21,722 nt of DNA from a virus: positions 1 to 21,722 of the IMG/VR virus record IMGVR_UViG_3300011116_000327. One strand, given 5' to 3'. A program made the position numbers and the translations under genes. Of the stretch, positions 1 to 7,244 are shown one piece after another; position 1 is the stretch's first letter, and each line of letters opens with the position of its first letter. The notes beneath the pieces were generated by a model. It did no database searches. It was not told the DNA's origin and saw nothing but the letters and a program-made list of their open reading frames with translations.

Positions 1-87
1 CGCCCTGTTGCCCTGTTCACCTACCTCCAGCCCGGCCAGCCATTCCGCCCCGGAACCCAGCAAATGCGCGAGGAGGTCCCCCTCTGA
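1..87 (+). CDS. C-terminal end of an unidentified gene
   Basis: Frame 1 is open from the first base and ends in TGA at 85-87, giving the last 28 residues of a protein that begins outside the window. The tail ends in MREEVPL and has ordinary amino-acid composition. It lies on the same strand as the genes that follow and ends 59 bases before the next start. Nothing in so short a piece identifies the product. A non-coding reading cannot be excluded. Confidence 0.45.
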   Translation, partial: RPVALFTYLQPGQPFRPGTQQMREEVPL

Positions 88-107
88 CTCGCCCCCCAAT
101 TACCCCT

Positions 108-130
108 CGATCGCTCCGGCCCTTCGATCG
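108..130. other. Inverted repeat of CGATCG upstream of the winged-helix-like gene
   Basis: CGATCG at 108-113 recurs at 125-130, separated by 11 bases. Each copy is itself a palindrome. The pair lies 16 bases upstream of the ATG at 147, where an operator or leader element could sit. CGATCG is common in GC-rich DNA, so chance is a real alternative. Confidence 0.25.
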
Positions 131-146
131 GCTGGACGAGGTAATC

Positions 147-428
147 ATGCAGGTCATATCCCTGAACGTCGGAAAGCCCTGTCCGACCACGAAAGAGATC
201 AGGGAGTGGACCGGGATGCCGATGAAACGGATATGGCCCTACATCGAGGGCATGGCCCAGAGGGGCAGGATCGAGATGGAAGTGCAAGAATCGAAGCCCC
301 AGGGTAAGGACCCCAAGCGCCGCCGTCTCAGGATCGCGGGCGGAGAGTGGACCGGGTGGACTGACCGGGGCATCAATGCCGAGGGATGGGCGAAGCGACG
401 GGCGAGGGAGGCTGTTGCGTCATGCTGA
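147..428 (+). CDS. Small winged-helix-like DNA-binding protein
   Basis: This 93-residue protein has the layout of a winged helix-turn-helix. Residues 14-45 contain TTKEIREWTG, then MPMKRIWPYIEGMAQRGRI, the usual pattern of a helix, a turn, a recognition helix and the start of the wing. A basic stretch, KDPKRRRLRI, follows where a wing strand would be. The ATG at 147 is preceded by GACGAGG at a workable distance. The stop overlaps the ATG of the Tat-signal gene (ATGCTGA), so the two are probably translated together. It may regulate phage genes or act in replication. The fold is inferred from pattern only and no specific family is recognised. Confidence 0.55.
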   Translation: MQVISLNVGKPCPTTKEIREWTGMPMKRIWPYIEGMAQRGRIEMEVQESKPQGKDPKRRRLRIAGGEWTGWTDRGINAEGWAKRRAREAVASC

Positions 429-760
429 CGATTACGAGCCGCCGCCGATTCCTCCTTGGCGCAGGAGCCCTGATAGCAGCCCCGTCGATTGTGCGGGCGC
501 AAAGCCTCATGCCGGTGAGTGTGGTGGAGGTGAGCGAAGGTTTGACGTTGGATAACATTCTGCGGGCCAAGTCTGCGCTGGAAGCGAACGAAATGACCGC
601 CACGGAGTTGGTCGCCCTTCAGCAACGATGGGCGGATGCCGCCCTTGAGCTAACTCGACGCGTTCTGGAAAATGGCGCGCTCAAGCCCCCGACCGTGAAG
701 TGGTTTGCGGCGGGCGCCGACTTTGCCAACGGGCTCGCGAGCGTCACGCGCCAATCCTAA
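422..760 (+). CDS. Small Tat-exported protein of unknown function
   Basis: The start at 422 overlaps the preceding stop and has a GGGAGG ribosome-binding site about 10 bases upstream. A start at 386 would bury the signal peptide, so I prefer 422, giving 112 residues. The N-terminus is a textbook twin-arginine signal: SRRRFLL at residues 6-12, then a hydrophobic stretch rich in Ala and Leu, and a likely cleavage site after VRA at residue 26. The mature part (about 86 residues) looks helical and has no motif I can name. Small proteins whose signal ends in a phrase like 'APSIVRAxSLMPV' are familiar from phages and prophages of Alphaproteobacteria. Their role is unknown to me. A folded periplasmic product of a phage gene suggests an effect on the host envelope, which is inference. 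Confidence 0.8.
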   Translation: MLTITSRRRFLLGAGALIAAPSIVRAQSLMPVSVVEVSEGLTLDNILRAKSALEANEMTATELVALQQRWADAALELTRRVLENGALKPPTVKWFAAGADFANGLASVTRQS

Positions 761-777
761 ATAGACGCCACTTTCGC
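757..777 (+). promoter_or_regulatory. 21-base motif, copy 1, upstream of the small terminase gene
   Basis: CTAAATAGACGCC followed by ACTTTCGC occurs here and again at 10105-10125 with only two differences (A/G and C/T). The copy straddles the stop codon of the Tat-signal gene and opens a 67-base gap before the small terminase gene. I see no convincing -35 element at the right distance. A phage-specific promoter or regulator site is the most natural reading, but it is not proven. Confidence 0.45.
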
Positions 778-827
778 TGCATCTAACTGACCGGGCGTAT
801 CTTTCGCGTATTTCGCGCGGAGTACGC

Positions 828-1286
828 TTGTCCGAACTCACAGCCAAACAGCAGCGATTCGTCGCTGAGTATCTGATCGACGGTAACGCCACTCAGGCGG
901 CGATCAGGGCTGGCTACTCAGCAAAGACGGCGCACGCCATCGGGCACGAGAACCTTAACAAACCTGAAATTGCCGCTGAAATAGCCAAGAGGCAGCAAAA
1001 GATCGCGGACAAGCTCGGGCTGACCGCCGAATCCCTGATCCTCGACACCCAGGAAATCCGCGACCTCGCCAAGCGTGACGGCATCTACGCCTCCGCCCTG
1101 AAGGCGAACGAAATGCTTGGCCGCTCGCTGGGTGAAGTTAATCCCTTCCGCGAGACCGTGAACATCAACGCCAAGGTCGAGGCTCCGTCCGAGGACGTGA
1201 TGGAAGCCGCCCGGCGTATCGCATTCGTCTTTGCGCAAGCAGGGGCGATTCCCGAGGCGGAAGCCTCACCTCCGACCAAGCATTAA
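828..1286 (+). CDS. terS: Terminase small subunit
   Basis: The protein (152 residues) recognises phage DNA and hands it to the large terminase for packaging. The first 50 residues carry the Terminase_2 family signature: LTAKQQRFVAEYL, then NATQAAIRAGYS and the following helix, which together form the DNA-binding helix-turn-helix. Residues 50-100 look helical, as expected for the oligomerisation core, and the C-terminal tail is less ordered. The start is TTG at 828, with GGAG about five bases upstream. Starting there keeps the conserved first helix complete, and no ATG is available before it. Its length is normal for the family. It is the first gene after the 757-777 motif and so probably opens the late packaging transcript. 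Confidence 0.92.
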   Translation: MSELTAKQQRFVAEYLIDGNATQAAIRAGYSAKTAHAIGHENLNKPEIAAEIAKRQQKIADKLGLTAESLILDTQEIRDLAKRDGIYASALKANEMLGRSLGEVNPFRETVNINAKVEAPSEDVMEAARRIAFVFAQAGAIPEAEASPPTKH

Positions 1287-1314
1287 GCAATCGAGCAATC
1301 TGGAGTAGCGTACC

Positions 1315-1842
1315 ATGGCAAGCACCAAGTCCTCTTTCGTCTCTCTGCACGGCAAGCGCCTCGGCCTCGCGCCGGGCTACCTCAAGGTCGACGGCGGCCT
1401 CGCGGGTCCCGCCCTCAATGTCAGCGCCTCGACCGTGGCCGGCAACAGCGCGACCACCTCCGAGGTGACGCTGAAGTCCTACTCACTGCCGGGCAGCACG
1501 CTGGCGACCGACCAGGGCGTCTATGTGAAGGCTTATGGCCGCTTTGCCGGCAACGCCCAGAACAAGCGCGCGACCCTCTACGTCGGCGGCGTGAACATCA
1601 CGACGGCTTCGGTCACGACCTCTGGCGGGGCTTGGTATCTCGAAGGCCGCTACTACAAGACCGGCTCCAGCACGCAGCGCGCGATCACGGGCGGCATGAT
1701 CGGCTCGACCGCTCTGGCTCTTGCCAGCGCGACCGACACGGCGACCGACACGTCGGCCATCACGATCGCGCTGAAGGCAACGTCGGGGTCGGGCTCGGCC
1801 AGCGACATCCTCTGCGACGCTCTGGAAGTCGGCTTCCTCTAA
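1315..1842 (+). CDS. Beta-rich virion-type protein, probably jelly-roll
   Basis: This 175-residue protein is very rich in Ser, Thr, Ala and Gly and has almost no charged helical segments, so it should be nearly all beta strand. The middle section contains LKSYSLPGSTLATDQG, then KRATLYVGG, then GGAWYLEGRYYKTGSSTQ. I recognise this succession from C-terminal domains of phage fibre and other virion proteins (jelly-roll type): a 'LPxxTLA' phrase, an 'LYxGG' strand and a 'W.LE...... TGSSTQ' strand. The start ATG has GGAG nine bases upstream. The gene lies between the small terminase and a glycosyltransferase, not with tail genes. It may be a decoration protein, a small receptor-binding protein or an acceptor for the glycosyltransferase. 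Only the structural class is supported. Confidence 0.6.
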   Translation: MASTKSSFVSLHGKRLGLAPGYLKVDGGLAGPALNVSASTVAGNSATTSEVTLKSYSLPGSTLATDQGVYVKAYGRFAGNAQNKRATLYVGGVNITTASVTTSGGAWYLEGRYYKTGSSTQRAITGGMIGSTALALASATDTATDTSAITIALKATSGSGSASDILCDALEVGFL

Positions 1843-3228
1843 GTGGTCTGGTACTGCCCCTCATACGGGCGACCGGAGCAGCTTAGAGACCTCCTGAACG
1901 CGCCTGGCGGCATGCCGCAGAACCTGGTCGTCCTCGTCAATGAGGACGATCCGAGGCGGGACGATTACCTGCGCCTGTCACCGTGGCCCGTCCGGCTGAT
2001 CCCGGCGGGTTCACGGGCTTGCGACGCGCATCGGTTCGTGTTCCGCGAATACCCCGACGAGCCGTACTACGGCATCACTGCGGACGACTTCATTCCGCAG
2101 ACGCCGGGTTGGCACGAGAAGATGGTCGCGGCGGCGGGTGGCGGTCACATCGCTAACCCAAAGGGCGGCCCCGGCTGGCCGGACAAGTTAAGAACCGCCC
2201 TGTGCCTTGGCGGCGATCTTGTGCGGGCCATGGGCTTCATCGTGCCTGATGGCATCAATCACAACTACGCCGACGACGTATGGGATCTGATCGGCCATAC
2301 GTTCCGCCTGATCGCGCCGCTGCCCGATGTCGTGGTGGAGCACAAGCATCCGCTCTATGGCACGGCGCCGGTCGATGCGACCTACGTCCGGGGCTCGGCT
2401 GACTTCGAGCAGGACCGGGCGCGCTTTGCCGAGTGGCGCAAGGTTGAATGGCCGGAAGTCGCCCGCCGCGTCGCTGAGTTCACCGGCATGGAGCTTAGGA
2501 CGATCACGGGCCGCACGCATTGCGTGGCGTTCTGCATCCCCTCTGCGGATCAGGTGATGGTCCACAAGCCCTTCATCCGCTGCTTAGAGGCCACGAAGCG
2601 GCTGCTGGACGAGCATGGCGTGCCCTGGGTCCACATCCAGAAGGATGGCGGCAGCCACGTCGGCAAGGCCCGCGAGGGCGTGCTGTGGGACGCGATGAAG
2701 ACCAACGCCACGCATTTCATGTGGCTGGACGACGACATGACGTGGGAGCCGGAGGCGGTGCTTGGCCTTCTGGCGTCCGGCCACGATTTCGCCGCCGTGG
2801 TCGGCATGCGCAAGACCGACCCGCCCAAGCCGGCCTGCAATACGCTGCCGGGCGCGGCTGTGTTCGATCACAGGACGGGGTTCCTGGAAGTGCGGGACGT
2901 GGGCTTCGCCTTTGTCTGCCTGACTCGCAAGGCGATCGAGCGCATGTGCGAGGCGTACCCCGACCTCAAGTACGAGACGGGCGACGGCAGCGACCAATAC
3001 GCCCTGTTCCTCGACATGATCGACCGGGACAGCACGCCTGCGGGGGACAGGCTGGGCGAGGATTTCAGCTTCTGCCGCCGCTGGCGCAAGCTCGGCGGTC
3101 GCATCTGGGTCGATGCCCATGCCGAACTCGGCCATTGGGGTTCCGGCAACTACAAGGGCAAGCTGTCCGATTTCTTCGAGTACCGGGCCGCTGAAGCGCC
3201 GCCCGTTCCTGCGTCCAAGGTGGCCTGA
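1843..3228 (+). CDS. Glycosyltransferase with two tandem GT-A-like domains
   Basis: The 461-residue product looks like two GT-A type glycosyltransferase units in a row. The N-terminal unit (about 1-215) begins with a strand and loop, WYCPSYGRPEQL, and has an acidic ADD at 80-82 after PYYGIT, plus a possible metal-binding His in VVVEHKH near 165-170. The C-terminal unit (about 225-450) is the clearer one. It has HFMWLDDDM with the metal-binding DDD at 296-298, GEDFSFCRRW with ED at 406-407, and a late His at 431 in GHW. This is the ordinary family-2-like order of DxD, ED and HxW. The start is GTG directly after the TAA of the previous gene, so translation is probably coupled. The 3' end abuts the large terminase gene. 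The sugar and acceptor cannot be read from sequence. Host surface, virion protein or DNA are all possible. Confidence 0.8.
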   Translation: MVWYCPSYGRPEQLRDLLNAPGGMPQNLVVLVNEDDPRRDDYLRLSPWPVRLIPAGSRACDAHRFVFREYPDEPYYGITADDFIPQTPGWHEKMVAAAGGGHIANPKGGPGWPDKLRTALCLGGDLVRAMGFIVPDGINHNYADDVWDLIGHTFRLIAPLPDVVVEHKHPLYGTAPVDATYVRGSADFEQDRARFAEWRKVEWPEVARRVAEFTGMELRTITGRTHCVAFCIPSADQVMVHKPFIRCLEATKRLLDEHGVPWVHIQKDGGSHVGKAREGVLWDAMKTNATHFMWLDDDMTWEPEAVLGLLASGHDFAAVVGMRKTDPPKPACNTLPGAAVFDHRTGFLEVRDVGFAFVCLTRKAIERMCEAYPDLKYETGDGSDQYALFLDMIDRDSTPAGDRLGEDFSFCRRWRKLGGRIWVDAHAELGHWGSGNYKGKLSDFFEYRAAEAPPVPASKVA

Positions 3229-4857
3229 GTGAACGCCGCCGCTCAATCGTCCTCGCCCGCCGATCTGCTGGGGCAGATCATGTCGCGCTTCAACGCGATG
3301 CCGGAGGACAAGCGAGCCGAGGTCAAGAGGCTGGCCGAGGATGTAACGCGCGGCATGAAGTGGCTGCCGAACGCGGGGCCGCAGACGAAAGCCTATTTCT
3401 GCCCGGCAGACGTGCTGCTCTATGGCGGGCAGGGCGGTGGCGGCAAGTCGGACTTGGGCCTTGGGCTGGCCTTCACCGCCCACGAGAAGTCCCTGATCCT
3501 GCGCCGGCAATACACCGACCTTGGCGCCCTGATCGACCGCGCGCTGGAGATCAACGGCTCGCGCGAGGGCTTCAACGGCTCGCCCCCGCCCAAGCTGACC
3601 ACGGCGGACAACCGCCTGATTCGATTCGGCGCCAACCAGCGGCTCGGTGACGAGCAATCGTGGCAGGGCCAGCCGTTCGACCTCAAGGTGTTCGACGAGG
3701 CGTGCCAGCATCTTGAGCAGCAGGTCCGGTTCCATCTCGGCTGGCTGCGCTCGACCAAGCCCGGCCAGCGCACCCGCGCCCTGTTGCCGAGCAATCCCCC
3801 GATCACGTCCGAGGGCCAGTGGATCATCGGCATGTTCCGCCCGTGGCTGGACATCACGCACCCGTTCCCGGCCAAGCATGGGGAACTGCGCTGGTTCGTG
3901 ACGGACCCGGACGGCAAGGACTTCGAGGTTCCCGGACCACAGCCCTACCAGTTCCCCGGACAGGACCGGCCCGTGCTTCCTGTCTCGCGCACGTTCATTC
4001 CTGCCGAGCTTCGCGATAACCCGTACCTGATCAACACCAACTATCAGGCCCAGCTTGACGCCCTGCCGGAGCCGTTCCGCTCGGCCGTCCGCGACGGCAA
4101 CTTCATGGCGTCCAAGAAGGACGACCAGTGGCAGGTCATTCCGACCGCCTGGATTGTGGCTGCTCAACAGCGCTGGACGCCCAAGCCGCCAGATCATGTG
4201 CCGCTGTGTGCCCTTGGCGTCGATGCCTCGGGCGGCGGTGACGATCCCATGGTGATTGCGGGCCGGCATGATGGCTGGTACGCGCCGCTGGTCGCGGTTC
4301 CCGGCAAGGAGTTGCCGATCGACCGCATGGGCAGCCATGGCGCGGGCATCATCCTCTCGCACAGGCGCGACGACGCTCAAATCGTGATCGACATGGGCGG
4401 CGGCTACGGCGGCTCGATGTACGAGCACCTGAAGCTGAATGGCCTGAGCGTGATCGGCTACAAGGGCTCGGCTGCCTCGACGGTTCGCACCCGTGACCGA
4501 CAGATGGGCTTCGTCAACAAGCGCAGCGAGACCATTTGGCGCTTTCGTGAGGCGCTGGACCCTGACCAGGCCGGCGGCTCGCCCATCGCGCTTCCTCCCG
4601 ACCCGATCCTCGTCTCCGACCTCACTGCGCCGCTGTGGGAGCCGGTCAGCTTCAAGGGCGGCATGGCGATCAAGGTCGAGGACAAGGAAGACGTGTGCGA
4701 ACGGCTGGGCCGCTCGACCGACCGAGGCGACGCCGTGGTCATGGCGTGGTCTTCGGGCCTCAAGCAGATGAACGTCGAGGGGGGCTTCAGCCCGTCTCGC
4801 AAGTCCCGGCCCCAGGTGATCATGGGGCACCAGAACGTGCGTAGAGTAAGGAGGTAG
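3229..4857 (+). CDS. terL: Terminase large subunit
   Basis: This is the packaging ATPase and nuclease that threads DNA through the portal. In the N-terminal ATPase domain a Walker A loop, GGQGGGGKS, lies at residues 66-74 and a Walker B strand, LKVFDEA, ends in D156-E157. In the C-terminal RNase H-like nuclease domain three acidic positions can be proposed: D332 in GVDASGGGDD, D388 in IVIDMGGGYG, and D501 in STDRGDAVVMAW. At 542 residues the length is normal. Translation starts at a GTG touching the TGA of the glycosyltransferase gene. The C-terminus is basic (RRVRR), a common end for these proteins. The order small terminase, two inserted genes, large terminase, portal is compatible with a podovirus whose packaging genes come first. 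Confidence 0.95.
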   Translation: MNAAAQSSSPADLLGQIMSRFNAMPEDKRAEVKRLAEDVTRGMKWLPNAGPQTKAYFCPADVLLYGGQGGGGKSDLGLGLAFTAHEKSLILRRQYTDLGALIDRALEINGSREGFNGSPPPKLTTADNRLIRFGANQRLGDEQSWQGQPFDLKVFDEACQHLEQQVRFHLGWLRSTKPGQRTRALLPSNPPITSEGQWIIGMFRPWLDITHPFPAKHGELRWFVTDPDGKDFEVPGPQPYQFPGQDRPVLPVSRTFIPAELRDNPYLINTNYQAQLDALPEPFRSAVRDGNFMASKKDDQWQVIPTAWIVAAQQRWTPKPPDHVPLCALGVDASGGGDDPMVIAGRHDGWYAPLVAVPGKELPIDRMGSHGAGIILSHRRDDAQIVIDMGGGYGGSMYEHLKLNGLSVIGYKGSAASTVRTRDRQMGFVNKRSETIWRFREALDPDQAGGSPIALPPDPILVSDLTAPLWEPVSFKGGMAIKVEDKEDVCERLGRSTDRGDAVVMAWSSGLKQMNVEGGFSPSRKSRPQVIMGHQNVRRVRR

Positions 4858-4859
4858 TC

Positions 4860-5057
4860 ATGGCTGGATTGTTTGGTGGTGGATCTTCGCCGCCGCCGCC
4901 TCCACCGCCGCCGTCCATTCCGACCCCGGTCGTGATGCCCACGCCCGACCCTGAAGGGCAGAAGACCGCCGAGGCGAAGAAGCGCGCCGAGATGCGAGGC
5001 CGCGTGACAACCCGCGCCGCGACGATCCTCGGCAGCGATAACGACACGCTGGGCTAG
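4860..5057 (+). CDS. Small proline-rich phage protein
   Basis: This 65-residue protein starts MAGLFGGGSS, continues with a run of eight prolines, and ends in a basic helix and loop, KKRAEMRGRVTTRAATILGS. Small proteins of the form 'GLFGGG / poly-Pro / RGRASTILG' are common next to portal genes in many tailed phages. Their function is not established as far as I know. The ATG has an excellent Shine-Dalgarno, AAGGAGG, five bases upstream, the best in the window, which suggests a high translation rate. It begins two bases after the large terminase stop and ends four bases before the next gene. Confidence 0.8.
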   Translation: MAGLFGGGSSPPPPPPPPSIPTPVVMPTPDPEGQKTAEAKKRAEMRGRVTTRAATILGSDNDTLG

Positions 5058-5061
5058 GGCC

Positions 5062-5520
5062 ATGGCCGACGTGATCATTGGCGAAGGTCCGGCACCCAAG
5101 GGCGGGAACGATCCCGCTGACATGACCGATCGCTACAACACAAAGCTCACGCCGGAAGAAGAAGCTGCGTTTCTTGAATGGGCGCGGTCGGGGAAGCGCG
5201 ACTACAGCAAGGACACATTCGACTACGACATGCGTGGCTTTTGGAAAGCCATGACGCAGGGGGACGAGAAGGCAAAGACGGAAATGCAGAACGGCAACCC
5301 GCATTTCCCGGACACCTACAAGAAGCCCAATCATCCCTCGTTCAGCAACGAGAGCAAATATCACGGCGCAGACGGCCATCAAGGCGGTCGGTGGTCGTCT
5401 CGTGACGGCAAGGACGTATTCACGCCCGGCCCCGGCAATCTGAAATATTGGGAGCCGGCGGCCTTGGCTGCGTACTTCGCCAAGTATGGCGACGGCGCCG
5501 TTCTAGATGGAGGCCAATGA
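5062..5520 (+). CDS. Conserved phage protein with HFPDTYKKPNHPSFS motif
   Basis: The 152-residue product contains FDYDMRGFWKA around residues 53-63 and HFPDTYKKPNHPSFSNES around 80-98, followed by a GGRW segment. This combination is a widely shared signature of uncharacterised proteins beside the portal gene in podoviruses and some other tailed phages. It is hydrophilic and has no signal peptide or membrane segment, so a virion or assembly role is likely but unproven. The ribosome-binding site is weak (AGGG close to the ATG). The TGA overlaps the ATG of the portal gene by one base. Codon use is less G/C-biased at third positions than in the portal gene. Confidence 0.75.
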   Translation: MADVIIGEGPAPKGGNDPADMTDRYNTKLTPEEEAAFLEWARSGKRDYSKDTFDYDMRGFWKAMTQGDEKAKTEMQNGNPHFPDTYKKPNHPSFSNESKYHGADGHQGGRWSSRDGKDVFTPGPGNLKYWEPAALAAYFAKYGDGAVLDGGQ

Positions 5521-7226
5521 TGCCGCTCGACGCCTCGACCGATTCTCTTTCCCGCAAGGGCCTGCGCGATCAGATTCGCGCCCAAGGCACCAAGCTGTTC
5601 GATCGCGGCGGCCTGATGGCCTATTGGGAGGAATTGCGCCGGAACTTCTACCCCGAGCGCGAATCCTTCACGGGTACAACTCAGTTGGGCGATGACTTCG
5701 CCTCGGACCTGATGAGTAGCTACCCAGTGGTGGCCCGGCGCGACCTCGGCAACACCTTCGCCGCCCTGCTGCGCCCGACGCGCACGCCGTGGTTCAAGAC
5801 CCGCTCGTCCCGACCCGACCGGGAGACGACCGAAGACCGCCAGTATCTCGACTGGGCAACCGAGCTTCAGCGCAATGCGATGTACGACCGCGTGACCTCG
5901 TTCGTGCGGGCCGCACGCGAGGCGGATCACGACTATTGCACCTTTGGGCAGGCCGCGATCCGGCTGGATATGTACCGCCCGCGCAACGGACAGACGCCCC
6001 ACCTGCTCTACAAGACCCGCCACCTCCGCGACGTGGCGTGGCTGGAGAACGTCATCGGTCAGATCGACACGATCTATGACCGCGACAAGCCCACCGCCAC
6101 GATGCTCCGCGCCCTGTACGGCGATGGGAAGCTGCACCCCAAGGTCATCGAGAAGCTGACCCAGACCAATCCCGAGCCGCACGCGACATTCAACGTGTGG
6201 CGCCTGGTCCTGCCGACCGAGGTTTACCGCGAGATGCCCGGCGCCAAGGACATGCGGACGCCCTACGTCTCGATTCACTACGACGTGGACAACGACCACG
6301 AGATCGAATGCACGGGCCAGTGGACACGAGGCTATGTGATCCCGCGCTGGCAGACCGTCTCGGGCAGCCAGTACGCCCATTCCGCCGCCATGGTCGCGGC
6401 GCTCCCCGATGCGCGTCTGCTGCAGGCCGTGACGCTGGTCCTGCTGGAGGCGGGCGAGAAATCCGTCAACCCGCCGCTGATCGCGACCGAGGATGCCGTC
6501 CGCTCCGACATCGCCATCTATCCCGGCGGTCAGACGTGGGTCTCGCAAGAGTACGACGAGAAGCTGGGCGAGGCGCTGCGCCCGATGAATATCGACGCCA
6601 AGGGCCTCGGCTTCGCCATGGAACTGGTCCGCGATATCCGCTCGTCCCTGCGGGATGCGACCTTCCTGAACAAGATGGATTTGCCCCCGGTCGGCGGCCC
6701 CGACATGACCGCCTACGAGGTCGGCCAACGAGTGCAGGAATACATCCGCAACACACTGCCTCTGTTCGAGCCGGTCGAGCAGGACTACTCGGCCTGGCTT
6801 TGCGACGACAGCTTCGAGTTGCTGTACCGCAACAGCCCGGAAATGCAGATGAACCTGCCTCGCTCGCTGATTGGGCAGGACCGGACATTTGAGTTCGAGA
6901 GCCCGCTGCGTGCTGCAGCCGAGAAGGCCAAGGCCGGACAATTCATCGAAGCGGGCCAGATCATCAGTCAGGCCGCCCAACTTGACCCGACCAACGCCCT
7001 GATCGTGAACAGCAAGAAGGCCACGCGCGACGTGCTGCACGGCATCGTGCCGGCGGCGTGGCTGAACACCGAGGCAGAGGTCGATGCGGCTGTCGCCAAT
7101 CAGAAGGCGGCTGAACAGCAGGCCAAGATCATGGCGCTCATGGAGCAGGGCGCCGGCATCGCCAAGACCGCAAGCGAGGCGGCGGCCAATGTCTCGCAGG
7201 CCGCGCCATCGTTCCAGATGGCGTGA
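5520..7226 (+). CDS. Portal (head-tail connector) protein, T7 gp8-like
   Basis: The protein forms the dodecameric ring at the packaging vertex. It belongs to the T7-type head-tail connector family. Diagnostic stretches are the N-terminal LMAYWEELRRNFYPERESF, then RRDLGNTFAALLRPTRTPWFK, the central LVLPTEVYREMPG and a Gln/Ala-rich C-terminal helix. Two ATGs occur at 5517 and 5520. GGAGG at 5509-5513 is six bases from the second and only three from the first, so I chose 5520 (568 residues). The open frame reaches back to 5448, but that extra part is Arg-rich noise overlapping the previous gene. The length is close to T7 gp8. The gene is followed by an accessory cassette, whereas in T7 the scaffold gene comes next. 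Confidence 0.93.
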   Translation: MPLDASTDSLSRKGLRDQIRAQGTKLFDRGGLMAYWEELRRNFYPERESFTGTTQLGDDFASDLMSSYPVVARRDLGNTFAALLRPTRTPWFKTRSSRPDRETTEDRQYLDWATELQRNAMYDRVTSFVRAAREADHDYCTFGQAAIRLDMYRPRNGQTPHLLYKTRHLRDVAWLENVIGQIDTIYDRDKPTATMLRALYGDGKLHPKVIEKLTQTNPEPHATFNVWRLVLPTEVYREMPGAKDMRTPYVSIHYDVDNDHEIECTGQWTRGYVIPRWQTVSGSQYAHSAAMVAALPDARLLQAVTLVLLEAGEKSVNPPLIATEDAVRSDIAIYPGGQTWVSQEYDEKLGEALRPMNIDAKGLGFAMELVRDIRSSLRDATFLNKMDLPPVGGPDMTAYEVGQRVQEYIRNTLPLFEPVEQDYSAWLCDDSFELLYRNSPEMQMNLPRSLIGQDRTFEFESPLRAAAEKAKAGQFIEAGQIISQAAQLDPTNALIVNSKKATRDVLHGIVPAAWLNTEAEVDAAVANQKAAEQQAKIMALMEQGAGIAKTASEAAANVSQAAPSFQMA

Positions 7227-7244
7227 TGAACGGAGAACGCACCC

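Noticed and set aside
2584-4830. A 748-residue open frame on the - strand
   Set aside because: It lies opposite the glycosyltransferase and the large terminase, both certain from motifs. Long antisense frames are common in GC-rich DNA, and its product has no recognisable domain or sensible start.
5448-5519. Longer N-terminus for the portal protein
   Set aside because: The extra 24 residues are Arg/Trp/Gly noise overlapping the previous gene. GGAGG sits correctly for ATG 5520.
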